Positions 52,916 to 64,000 of a stretch of DNA of 64,000 nt are shown here, one piece after another. This DNA is from Bimuria novae-zelandiae CBS 107.79 (taxonomy: Eukaryota; Ascomycota; Dothideomycetes; Pleosporales; Didymosphaeriaceae). Every line of letters begins with the position of its first letter. The first letter of the stretch is position 1. The stretch is from contig ML976712.1 of the NCBI GenBank assembly GCA_010015655.1, positions 400,417 through 464,416 of the forward strand. The letters run 5' to 3'. The notes below the pieces were generated by a model, which saw only the letters and a list, made by a program, of their open reading frames with translations, ran no database searches and was not told the DNA's origin. A program made the position numbers and the translations under genes.

Positions 52916-55381
52916 CCCCCTAGCTAGCGTGGACGCCTAGGTAGGGAGTTAATAATAGCTAATTAGTATTAGTGTATATAGATACTATTAAAATTATTAT
53001 TATTAGTTTAACGCAGGCCCTTTAGACGCTTAGTAATATTAATAAGGCTAATTTAGTAAACGAAGTCTACAAACTTCTGCTTAAGTAGAATTTTTATAAG
53101 TCCATTAGTAGGTATATAGTTAGTAAGGACCTATTTAACATTAATACGAAAGGCTTTAACTTCCTGTTAAATCTAGAGCTAGTAAATATTAATATATTTA
53201 ACTTTTATATAAAGCTTATCTTACTATTTAGTAATAATACTAACAGTCTGCTAATTGTTACACTAGATAGTAGGTATATAGTTAAAAGTAAGGTTAATAC
53301 TAGAGAAGAATTACATCTATCCTTCTATTTATAAGCTAGCAAGTAATAAAGCTAATAATTTAAATTTTATAGTTAATTTCGTGACTATACGTTATACTAT
53401 TAACTTTTAGTTAATTATTAGTCTACTAAACTTAAAAGTATAGCCTTAAAAGCTTTAGTAAGTCTTAGGCTTGTTAGCGTATAAGGTGTTAGAGGATCTA
53501 AAGAAGAGAGGATCGCGATATATTAGATTATTAGATAGATACTTAGCTATATCCTGCGCGCTAGCAGAGGCTTCAAGTACGAGAGCCTTCGTGCTGAGTA
53601 GGTAGCGCCAGGTCTTCCGGATTTTCGAGATGTGTGACTGTCCTAGGTTAGTAAGGTAACAAGCAAAGACGACGTGCGTTCGGGCGACGTTAGGTCTACT
53701 CTAGATAGTAATATATGCAAGAGAGCTAACTAGTTACTAATAAAGCTTTATTCGCGATAAATTAGGCTCCTTAATAGACTATAGTAGCTAGTTTTCTACT
53801 AGTAAAATATCTAGAGCCTTACTTATAGCTTTAATACTAAATTAAGCGTATATCTTATTAATAAACGTATTTTAGACTAATTATATCTTATACAGGGCTC
53901 GATCGCGTATAATATAAATTCTAAGAAACTAGGTAAGGTCTCCTATAGCTTTAATATTATATAGGTCTACTAGATCCTTCTTAAAAGACCTGTAGTAATA
54001 GGCATTAGACTAATAATATACTATAATAATATTATTAATATAAATAAATAGGATAAGCTAGCGGCTTGTGTATAAGCAAGGAAAGCCTTTAACTAGCTTT
54101 AGACCTAGCTTAATAAGTTATTAACGTAGTTTATTATACTATAGGATTGGTAACTCCTTTAGGCCGTATAGGGCGCGGAGTACCAGCATGATCTTGCCTA
54201 CAGTATGGCGGAACGCCTTAGGTGTTTTAGCGTATAGTTTTTAATTAATCTTAGCGTTTAGGAAGGTAGTAGGGATATCGTACTACTTTAGCTCTAAACT
54301 AAAGTAATTAGCAATTATAATAAGAGCGCGAAAGTTGTAAATTATAAATATAATAGTATATATATTATTAAGTAGAGCTTAAAGATCTCCTTAAATAACG
54401 AGTTAAGTTTTAAACTATAAGAGGTATCCTTCTTCGTTAATCTTGTGTGCAAATATTTACATTAATAGTAGTACCTTAGTGTCTATAGTAGTCTTTATTT
54501 TTATAGTCTTTCTAAAGACTTCTTTAGCGCGTAGAGCTTACTACTTAACCTTTATAGCGCGTTAAAATTAATTACTAAATATGTATATTTTAAGCTACTT
54601 TATTACCTTTAGTAGAGGTGGTAGCTGCGATTAATAAATTTTTAGTATCTTATTTATAGTAGGTATAGAGCAAATCTTAGTTAAAAATGTATAAAGATAA
54701 TTAATAAGAGGTGTAGCTCCTAGCGCTATTACGTATATATAAATTATAAAGTTATTTAGATCTTTTTACTTTTAATTACGTTTACTAGTAATAATTAAGC
54801 TTGTATTAGTTAGGTCTAAGTTAACGTCTTATAGAGCTCTCTCGCCGCGTTAGCGATAGCCCTTAGGTACTTTATTACTTTTAGAAGTATGATTGCTTAT
54901 AGTAGTAGATATTATAGGTCTTAAAGTAGGTAGCTATTATTATTACTATGTCGATTTGAATGCGTTGTCTATCTATTTACCCCCTACCTGGGAGCCTGCA
55001 GCTCTTGAAGCTGAGGTTATAGGTGTCTCTACTAAGTAGCGACGTTAACAAGTAGTTAATAGATCTTTAATACTAATATTATTATATTAATATTTTTTTA
55101 AATATTTAAGTAGTTCGATTACCTCTTTAAGCACTAACCCTAATACATACCTATTTATTCTATTGAAAAAGAGTGTAGGTTTGAATATAACGTTGTGGGT
55201 AACAATAATAGTGTCTTTTATAGATAGCTAAATATAGAAGATATTAGTGCCTTAGTAGCTAATAAGGTGGCTAATTAGAGTGCGCGATTTAAGCTTATTA
55301 GTAACTCTTAGATTATAGTTATAAACGTAGGCGCGATAGCTAATAGGCCTTATATAAGTAACAAGTGGCTTTTGTCCCTAT
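52759..55381 (-). mobile_element. Copia-4 (minus strand), partial
   Basis: A putative 3' LTR at 52759-52915 (starts TGCAGG, ends ATAATACA) is followed by CCCCCTAGC, a polypurine tract when read on the minus strand. Further right, minus-strand frames give copia motifs: RT-like frames around 53900-54300, and integrase C-terminal sequence (KLKSRTLISHL, then TNIFYI, DTIIVTHNVIFKPTLFFN) near 55150-55330. A second LTR was not found: gypsy-2 cuts the element at 55382. RIP-saturated apart from about 53540-53690. The plus-strand open stretch at 52980-53330 is probably a by-product of AT-rich codons. Confidence 0.6.
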
Positions 55382-55807
55382 TGTTACGAACCAGAACAGG
55401 ATGATAGGGGGATGGGCGCTTATAAGGATAGGCGACCGAGAAACAAGTTAACAAGTGCGCCTTGGAGCTAACCTTAAGGTCACGTAACTACTTAGTTAAT
55501 TAGTAGTACTAAGCGACGAAGCAAGGCACGTAACTACTTAATTAATTAGTAGTACTAAGCAACTAAGCACGCGGATATATATATAAGATAGTTTCCTTTA
55601 TTAGGCTCCTTATAGTTAACTTATATATCTTCTGTGCGAGTACGTTCTCCTATATAGACTAATAGTTATCTTACTTTATTATAAGATTAGATTGTCTAGC
55701 CTTACGCTAAGTGTCGCATTAACTTATACTATTAAATAATCCGTGAAGCACTACGATACCTTACTACCCTAACTTAGATTAGACTAAGGTGTGAGAGCCT
55801 TATAACA
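55382..55807 (+). repeat. Putative gypsy-2 5' LTR (about 426 bp)
   Basis: TG...CA ends with only one copy visible, so limits are provisional. Two direct copies of about 45 bp around 55490-55575 each centre on a near-palindrome (ACTACTTA.TTAATTAGTAGT). Confidence 0.4.
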
Positions 55808-55829
55808 CTTTAACTACCCTACAGTATAA

Positions 55830-58020
55830 TAGCAGGACCTAGCTCGACAACTGCAGCCCCAGCACCTAAGGAAAAGATACCATAGAAGGTAGTTACTAAA
55901 TAAGGGGCTTAGATAGCCTAGCTTCAGGAAATTATTAACCGCATAGGCGAAAAGATAAGTAAATAGGAGGATGCGAAGCATTAACTAAAGGTCCTAAAAC
56001 CTAAACCCTACACTAGAAAAGGTTATCCAGGAATATTCCTAACTTAGATAGAACTATTTATCCGCTACAACCCAGGAAGGTTTAGCATGGATTAAGATAA
56101 GATCCTAGTTACCTATATAAACATGCAGGATAAGGCAGCCGCGTAGGCAAGACTAATAATAGATAACTTCTTTAAAAATAGCAAGCTAGAGGATTACAAC
56201 TTAGATACTACTAAAGATGCCTTCGAGGACTAGAAGTCCTTTTACAAGACTATAAAGGGAATATTTAGCACTATTAATAAGGGATATTAAGCCGAAATAC
56301 GCCTCTAACGCCTACGTTAGGAAAGATTGGCGGTACTCTACACACTAGAATTCAAGCAGATCGTGGCAGAACTTAATAGATAGGGAGAAGCCCCACTTAT
56401 AATCGCCTACTATAATAGACTAAAAGAATTAGTTAAGGACAAACTAGTCTATTAAGGCAAAGCGGACGATCTAGAAGAACTTATAGATAATACTATTAAG
56501 GCAGATAATTGTCTATATAAACGAAAGCTAGAAAAACAGCACGGCACCCGACTGCTCTCTAGGAAGGAAAATAACACTAGGCCCGCAGGAAGAGACCGAG
56601 ACGGAGATATTATTATAACTAATAAAGCCTAATAGTACAAAAAGAGGAACGGCAAAGGAAAACAATCGTATAAGCCTAGGAAAGGCTACTAAGACAGAAA
56701 CGGCATCTTGCAAGAGGAGCAAGAACAGAGGTTTAAGGATAAAGTCTGCCTTTAATATAGTAAATAGGGTCACTTCGCAAAAACTGCGTAGGTTAGGAGA
56801 CTAAAGTTAATACGACTAACCTCTTACAAGTAGCTATAGCCACCCTTACGCTAGCGGGAGCCGACGAAGTAGACCTTATACAGGAAATTCTAGAGCCAAT
56901 AGAAGAAGAGGAGGAACGGAAGACCCTTCCTAAATACTAGATCTTTTAGTAACTGGCCAACGACACCTGCTGGATGTGCAGCAGTACGCTACATCAATTG
57001 TCTTAGTGTGAGGCAAAAGTGATCGTCCAGGGAGCACACGCATGGGACGCCTACTAGCTAGCAGAGAAACTGCAGGGGCGCCCAAAGCAGTACCTACGCC
57101 AGATCACGATACAGGAACAACATGAATACGCTAAGTAGTGGTAATGCACGCGCAAAGGATGCTAATAATACTTTAAGGCTAGAGTTAAGGCCTCTTATTT
57201 TCTAGGAGGTTTAGAATACTATAGGCTAAAGTAGAGCTAGTATAGCGTGCCTAATAACTACTACGAATACTTTCTAGCCTATTAGGCTAAGCACTATAAA
57301 TAGAATAGCTAGCACTAATATTTTAATATTACTTACAAAATACATAGGTAATAGAAGTTTAAGACAGGCTAGTTCCCTTAGGGCTTAGACCCCCGCGACA
57401 CTAGCACGATAATAGGGAATACGTAGCCAGGAGGAGACACGGACTACTTATTAGTTAGATAGGAATAATGCAACCCACAGTGCTTCGCACACCTAAGCCT
57501 ATAGAAAGAGGCAGCTTCTTTAGACTACTACCCAGGGCATAATACATTGGCCTAGCACGAGTGCCTTACTCCGAACTGCCCGCAACATAAGATACCGGGA
57601 GTGTACGAGTCTAATAGGATTAGGGAGACCTACGCACTATATTAATAGTAATATAAGTAGCACTAGGTTAAAGAAGTCTTAAAGCTAGCACGACTTAAGG
57701 ATTAGATCTAAAAGGTGGAGGCCTTATAGGGGTCTAAAACAAGTCCGAGGACTTAAAAAACTAAATTATTACGAGGCAATAAGCCACACTAGTAATAGTA
57801 TAATTATTATAGCTTATTAAGTAGACACTCGCTAAATTAAGAAACACTTAATTAAAGATATTATAGTGTATAGACATCGCGTTATAGCACTAATTAACCT
57901 AGGGGCAGACGCGTGTCTAATCGCCCCGCGAGTAGTTAAGAAATACAATATGCTATATTATAATAAAAGAATACCACTATAAATAAGACTCGCGAACAGG
58001 ACCCGATCGCAAGGATATAG
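55830..58020 (+). pseudogene. Gypsy-2 gag and protease region, RIP-broken
   Basis: The frame begins near 55830 where ATG has become ATA (.AGPSSTTAAPAPKEK). It continues with Ty3-type gag features (RYNPGRF, AVLYTLEFKQIVAEL, APLIIAYYNRLKELVKDKL) and a CCHC knuckle near 56738-56790 in which C-L-stop-Y-S-K-stop-GHFAKTA shows three RIP hits. Near 57880-57930 the retropepsin box reads VIALINLGADACLIAP, where DSGA has become NLGA. The reading is cut at 58024 by copia-3. Confidence 0.75.
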
Positions 58021-58024
58021 TAAT

Positions 58025-58274
58025 TGTCTGCACTGCCTCGCCTTCCGCGCTAAGGGAACTGTGTAACCCAATCATACCCTTGTACCCCCTCACTTCCAGT
58101 TAACCTGATACTGTACCGAAACCCCTTCGCCTCCACACCACCTGGTACTCGCTCACATCCACGAGAACTGGAAGGAAGGTATATAGAACTATTACAGAAT
58201 ACACAGAAAATACAGACACTAGATACTAAAGATAGAGAGTTACTTGTTTATTCCTTACTACCTGTGAACCGACA
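58025..58274 (+). repeat. Copia-3 5' LTR (250 bp)
   Basis: The first 44 bp match 63957-64000 exactly. Only lightly RIP-mutated compared with the coding region behind it. Confidence 0.92.
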
Positions 58275-58289
58275 CTGATTAGTGGTTAC
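58275..58289 (+). promoter_or_regulatory. Copia-3 primer-binding site
   Basis: CTGATTAGTGGTTAC follows the LTR directly and equals the copia-1 site after allowing for RIP transitions. Confidence 0.6.
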
Positions 58290-58601
58290 CCTTATAGTCG
58301 ATGCTATAAGAGATAACCACAGACAGCAAGGAGAACTAGAAGAGACACGATAAGGGGTATAGCGATACCCTAAACCGTGTGCTAACAAGACCCTAAGCGT
58401 TTACCTAGGTCTCTGCGTCTATTACGCCTTTGCTAGAAGCTCGCGCGTCGTAGCCTACTATTAAGTAATAAGGACTCTAAGCGTTTACCTAAGTCCTTGT
58501 CTATTACGCTCTATAGTACCTGCCGCTAATAGTACTATTAATAAACCTGCGTCTTACTCTCTTAAAGAGACGCCTTACAACCCCTAAATCGCTTTCCTAC
58601 G

Positions 58602-61600
58602 ATGCCTTTCACCAACTACCTTACGAAGGAAGAACAGGCGCTTATTAACAAGGATAGCTAGGGCCAGCCCCTTAATATTAATAAGAATACAGATATCACG
58701 AAAATTAATATAAAGAGTGTAAATACATACATCCTTTTCTACTACCGGATCTCCTAAAACAAAGAATAGGAGGACTATAAGCTATAGGAGCAGATAACTA
58801 TTATCTTTAAAGGATAGCTAAAAGAACTCTTTAACAAAGGCAATAAATCTCTTATTACTAAATTATAAGACTACCTACGCAAGCAAGGCGTCTTTATAGC
58901 TAAGGATAGTAAGTTAATTGCCTATAATATTGTAGAAGCGCTACAGGACGACTATTATAAATAGACTAATAAAGAGGTTGCTTACTAGCTTAAAATAAAC
59001 AAGAGGTTTAACTCGCGCTTTAATCTAAATCTTGCGACATCGCCTCTATATAATACGCCTCTATTATAGCAATCTTCTTAATAACCCTCTGCGCACCTTG
59101 CTTCTTCTTAACTAGCTCTAATAACACGCACTATCTACTAACCTATACCTCTACTAAAATGGTAGCCTACCACATACCTGCCCCCTTATTAGCAGCACAA
59201 CGCGCCTTTATCCTCTACGCAGTAGCTGAACTAGTATAATACGTATAACCCCCATTTGCAGCACGAAAGCCCTATAGACGCCACACGTCTTAACAACGCA
59301 CATTAACTTATTACAAACCTTTACAAGCTATACGATAATAAGAAGCGCTTTAGAGGTAAGCTATATAACGTGTTTAACACTAAATTTAGAATCTTCCGAG
59401 ACAATTGCAGCAAGATAGGGCTACCTAAGTAACACTAAGATTAAGCTTTTTTTATTATGCTAAAAGACAGAGCGTCTAACTACTACTATAACCGCCTCGC
59501 GGGTCAGGGCTATAATCTTAAAATAATAATAAGTATAACGAAGAGCTACTTCTATAATAAGGAGAATTGTTAATTATACCTTAGTAAGTAGAGAACAACC
59601 ACGCTGGCACGTATAATTAGCGCCTACCTTAATAAATCTTGTCTTAATACTCTCTAATTACTTATTAATAAGCTCTAGAAGCTTTAACGCGGGCTAGGCT
59701 ATAACTACTAAAGTAATAACGTGCTACGCGAATAACTACTTAACGCGTATAGTAGTATTAAGGACTATAACCTTGCCCTCTTCGCCCTAGCGCCTACTTT
59801 TAAAGGCCTTTACTTTACTCTATACTTATTTATTAGCGCTACCACCCGCTCGCGCGAGGCGCGCAATCTAAGCCTAACATAATATACTATTAATAAGGAG
59901 TATTAAAACTACTATAACCTCTAACACCCTTATAAGGACGACCCTAACGCAAACGGCCATGAGTAGTACTAGACTAATAGGACCTATAGAGGTAAAGGCT
60001 CGCGGAAAGGTTAAGATAATAGATTATAAGGATTCTTATCGCGCTTCTCGCCGTAAGACGTTAATAATTATAGACCCTATTAAGGTAACTCTTAAGGGTT
60101 ACCCTTCTAACAGCTACTACTACCTAAGTAACTACAATCTTAAAAGAAATGCTTTATTTATAGTAAACCTAGCTACTAGTTAATAAAGCACTCTAGGGAT
60201 AAGCGCAAGCAATCCTATTATAGATTTTATTAGATAGCGTTAGCCTACTTATATAACGCGTAACCTAATGTTACTAACTTTTACGCTTTCCTAACCAAGT
60301 ACGAAGGTATCGAAATTAATAATAAGGCCTAGTAAATACTCGCTACGGAAATAATAACTAAGGGAGATTAGTTTATTACTAAGTTCTCTAGTATAATTAA
60401 TAGTAATTAGATAATTACCTACCTAAACGACTAAGCTATATACCACGCGACTACACGAATTAACGCGTTTAGGGTTATAGATAACACGCCCGCCACCGTA
60501 TTTACGTTTAAGGATTAATATAATAAGAAAGTCTTTTAGGGTATTATGCCTGACACGGGAGCCTTAGGCGTCTCGACAGCTAGAGAACTATAAGCGACTA
60601 CTCTACAGGCAGCCATAAGCTTGCAAATAGATACCTTAATAGCTAGGCAGCACCAAATCCGCTTTGGCAGAGGCCAGGCAATTACATCTATAGGCACCCT
60701 ACACGTCGACATAGTAATTAGTAAAGTCACGTTCCACGTGCTACCTACTAATACGCCATTCTTACTCTATCTAGCTAACATAGACAGACTAGGCGTTAGA
60801 TATGACAACCTGCGCAACGTACTGGTCCAAGGCAACTAGCTACACCCAGTTATACGTAAATAGGGCCATCCATGGCTCCTTGTAAATTAACCTAAACGCA
60901 CCGCAGCCGCCAGCTACCACCTTATAAAGACTAAGCTACGCCAGCTCCACTAACAATTTAGCCACCTATTAGCTCGTTAGCTCTACGACTTGCTTATTCG
61001 CGCTAGCTATAATAACGTCTATAAGGAGCTTATTAATAAGCTTATTAAGTACTACTAATAGTGCTAACTAAATTAGAAAGCACCTAGACGCTTTAGATTT
61101 AAGCTTAAGGAACTAAATCTAGACTTTAACTACAAGGTAATTATTAACATTATGTACCTAAATAGAAAACCTGTCCTATATATAGTTAACGACGTAACCG
61201 CCTTTTAAGCTGCTCGCTTCCTTAAAAATATATTAGCCACAAGCACTTGGGACGCTCTACGGCATTACTAGATTAATACCTACCTTAGACTGCCTAAGTA
61301 TCTTGTCTATAACGCCAGCAGGAACTTTATTTTTACTAAATTTAAGCAACTTGCTAAGTCACTATTAATTAATATTAAAGAAGTACCTGTAGAAGCTCAT
61401 AACAGCGTAGGCAAGGTAGAGTAGTACTATGCTTTATTATAACGTGCTTTTAAGACTATCTAAGCTAATTTACCTATAATAATAGACAGGCAGCTTATCT
61501 TGCAAATAGCTATTAAAGCTATTAATAACACTACAGGTCCTAATAGCCTAGTGCCTACGCTCCTTGTCTTTGGCGCCTACCTACAAATAACAGAAGACTC

Positions 61601-63941
61601 TCCCCCATCGCTATTAATTACTTAACGCGCTGCTGTTATTAAAAAGGCTATAAGAGAGGTATAACGGGTATATAAAACGCGCCAAATTAACAATGCGCTA
61701 GCAACGCGCAATAGACCTATAACGCTTAAAATAACTACACTACCTATTAACTCTAACGTGCGCGTCTGGCGCGAGAAGGATAGATAGATAGGACCCTATA
61801 AGCTTATTGCTGTAATAAATAAGACCTGTACAATATAGCTACCGCATGGCCCTACAAATTTCCGCTCAACGGTTGTTAAGCCGTACTACACGGATACCTC
61901 CCCAACAAACAACAAACCAGCCACGCCACTAGCGATTAATAATAAGGATAATAGCCACCCGATAGATATGCTAGATAACAGAGACGATAACTAGGACAAA
62001 GACAGCGAAACTAGTGTAACTAACTAGCATTAAGAATAAGCTTCTAAACTCCCTTAATAAAAACGCGGCTAACCTAAAGGTAGCAAGAATAAGCCTAAAG
62101 CTACTATAGCCCGCGCGAACCCTCCTAAGATAGCTCGTGTGGCTCTTATAGCGTACACTATTCACACAGTGCCTAACGAAGCTTACATGATAGAGGTCTT
62201 TATAACGTATAAAGAGAACACTAACTGGCTACTTTCTATTTAGTTGCGTAAAGAGCAAAGGATAACTACACTTAGCTAACTATTTAAGCTATTAGATAAT
62301 AAAGAAATTAACAGCCTTATTGCTAATAGAGTCTTTTGCTTTAAGCAATATGATCCTTGCAAGCACTAAGGACGGATTTTTAAGTCGCGACTAGTACGCG
62401 AAATTAAAGGCAAGACTACTACTACCCTATATAAGAAATTACGCCTCGTAGTGCAAGGCTATTAAGACAATGGCAAAGTAATAATCCTTACCTAATCGCC
62501 AACTATCTAGCGAGCTAGCTAATAAATTATACTAGCTATTGCTCCTTCACTCATGCGTAATAGAGTTATATCGATAAATGGAGAGATCTCGCTCTGGCTG
62601 CAAGATATTACCTAAGCATATGTATAGTTACGCACAAAGCTTAACCGAGTAGTTATCGCCCACTTACCTAAGGAAATTGAATACAAGTATCCACCTAGCA
62701 CAGTCATGATAGTTGAGAAGCCCCTATACGGCCTAGCTAAAGCTAGTACCTATTAGTAGGCAACGTACAGCGCTTATTATAAGGAAAAGCTTTACATAGA
62801 GACCTTAATATATAACCCATGCCTGCTTGTGACCACTACCTAGGACGCCTTTAGCATAGTAGGCATGTAGACTAACGACACACTTATCCTCGCGGATAAA
62901 TGTTTCTCTAACCTAGAGGAGAAGGAGTTAACGTTTATAGCTAAGCTAAAGGAGAAGCTAACACCTACTACTCTATTAATTTTTAATAGCTATGTCCTAT
63001 TAATTAATTACACTAGCAAGCTCTTACTACGACAAAAAGATTAGGGCAAGAAGATTTAGCTTATTAACGTAAGCTTAGCTAACTATTAATAATAGTACGT
63101 TAAGTAAAGGGCTTGCGGCGCCTACATCGCGAGCATCTACTAACTAGAGGCGACTTTTAACCTCTCTATTGCTGCACAAACTTAGGAGCCTACCATCGAC
63201 GACGTTAACGCGTTAAACAAACGCCTATAGTAGCAACTGAATAATCTTAATCGTGGCCTTACCTATAAGGCACTTAACCTAGCTTAGGCTAAAGTCTTTA
63301 TATTCGTTGACGGCTCCTTCGCAAACAACAAAGATTTAAGTAGCTAGATTAGCTACATAATTATAGTAGCTATAGAAGACGCTGCTAACACGGAGTTTAC
63401 TATTTATAGCAATCTTATTTACTAGAGCTCCGCGAAGAGCAAACGCGTGACCTAGAGCGTCCTTACGTTAGAGATCTACGTAATAGTAGGAGGCGTTAAC
63501 CTCGCCTACTCTATTACCTCAACGCTTGCCATAGTTACAAAGCAGCTTAGTCTGCTATCTCTCCCCCTAGTAGTTTGTACAGACTCATACTCACTGTATG
63601 AGTGTATTGTCAAGCTAGGAACGACTAAGGAAAAACGACTAATAATTAATATTATGGCCTTACGTCAATCCTATAAGAGAAGGGAGTTATTTAAGGTTCA
63701 ATAGGTAAATAGCTAAGACAACCCTGCCAACGCTATAACAAAAACATCGCTAAATAAAGCCCTAAAAACTCTTATTAATACAAACTCGCTGCGTATACGA
63801 GTTAACGGATAGGTAATACGCAAGGACCCCACAAACTAGCTCTAATAATAATTACGATAACTACTATAGTTATTACCTTCCAACTTTCGCAAACAGCCTC
63901 TCTAGCAAGTGTACACCTAATCCACACTTATTTTACTATAA
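58602..63941 (+). pseudogene. Copia-3 gag-pol, RIP-broken
   Basis: Starts at the ATG at 58602 (MPFTNYLTKEEQALINKD). Gag includes FRIFRDNCSKIGLP and IMLKDRASNYYYNRLAGQGY near 59380-59510, a pattern I associate with Pezizomycotina copia elements. Protease-like MPDTGALGVST lies near 60546. Integrase-like frames include DVTAF.AARFL near 61190 and a VRVWREKDR..GPYKLI tail near 61760. RT shows LQDIT.AYV and KPLYGLAKAST near 62600-62750, and TNDTLILADK near 62871, where the catalytic DD is now ND. RNase H VFIFVDGSFANN lies near 63297. The stop is at about 63941. More than a hundred stop codons by eye. Confidence 0.85.
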
Positions 63942-63956
63942 AAGAAAAGCTGCCAG

Positions 63957-64000
63957 TGTCTGCACTGCCTCGCCTTCCGCGCTAAGGGAACTGTGTAACC
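63957..64000 (+). repeat. Copia-3 3' LTR, first 44 bp
   Basis: Identical to 58025-58068. The window ends here. Confidence 0.95.

Larger units (their letters stand above)
55382..64000 (+). mobile_element. Gypsy-2 LTR retrotransposon, runs off the window
   Basis: A probable 5' LTR begins TGTTACGAACCAGAACAGG at 55382 and may end TAACA at 55807. Gag and protease relics follow until 58024, where copia-3 is inserted. The rest of pol and the 3' LTR must lie beyond 64000. It interrupts copia-4. Confidence 0.7.
58025..64000 (+). mobile_element. Copia-3 LTR retrotransposon, 3' LTR cut by window end
   Basis: The 5' LTR is 58025-58274 (250 bp; TGTCTGCACTG...CCGACA). The same sequence restarts at 63957 and the window stops 44 bp into it. 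GTAAT precedes the 5' LTR and should recur after the 3' LTR. A purine-rich AAAGAAAAG run precedes the 3' LTR. Inserted in the protease region of gypsy-2, same orientation. Confidence 0.92.

Noticed and set aside
52980..53330. Open plus-strand stretch of about 115 codons with protein-like appearance
   Set aside because: Sequence is AT-saturated and copia-4 runs on the other strand; composition consistent with chance opening.

Overview
The window is nuclear DNA of a filamentous ascomycete, most likely a Dothideomycete (Pleosporales-like). Four observations point there: short GT-AG introns of about 58-61 bp, a split tRNA-Trp, fungal gene families (GH128, CE2, Env7/STK16 kinase, wax-synthase-type acyltransferase, tyrosinase), and very heavy repeat-induced point mutation (RIP; C to T and G to A, strongest at CpA/TpG). 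RIP has turned most transposon codons CAA, CAG and TGG into stops. The species cannot be named from the sequence alone.

Layout. (1) 1-7869 is normal-composition DNA with few genes: a possible small secreted peptide, a broken tyrosinase, one intact wax-synthase-domain membrane acyltransferase and a fragment of an NRPS-like adenylation domain. It looks like a decayed secondary-metabolite locus. (2) 7870-37095 is a 29 kb AT-rich nest of transposons bounded by a 9-bp duplication (GCTAGCGCC) and short inverted termini. Inside it lie a DIRS-like reverse transcriptase/tyrosine-recombinase element, itself split by a hAT transposon (8-bp TSD) and by a Ty1/copia element (TSD TTATT); the copia element carries a complete Ty3/gypsy element (TSD GTAAC/GTAAT). 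Beside it is a second hAT split by another copia element (TSD ACTCT). Three solo LTRs, each with a perfect 5-bp TSD, are scattered through the nest and have largely escaped RIP. (3) 37096-46778 is gene-bearing: GH128 glycoside hydrolase, tRNA-Trp, a kinase pseudogene, a small LTR element with a half-tRNA primer site, an Env7/STK16 kinase and an F-box protein. (4) 46779-50061 is a PIF/Harbinger transposon with TAA duplications, a DDE transposase and a Myb/SANT-like partner gene; a 430-nt assembly gap lies inside. (5) 50062-52758 holds an intact CE2-type secreted esterase and a frameshifted gene cut off by a retrotransposon. (6) 52759-64000 is a second transposon nest: a minus-strand copia, then a gypsy element interrupted by a copia element whose 3' LTR begins at 63957 and runs off the window.

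Six genes look intact: the acyltransferase, GH128, tRNA-Trp, the Env7-like kinase, the F-box gene and the CE2 esterase. They are not an operon or obvious pathway. The two secreted carbohydrate-active enzymes fit a saprotrophic or plant-associated lifestyle. The main interest is structural: the insertion order can be read from target-site duplications, and the RIP pattern is patchy within single elements.
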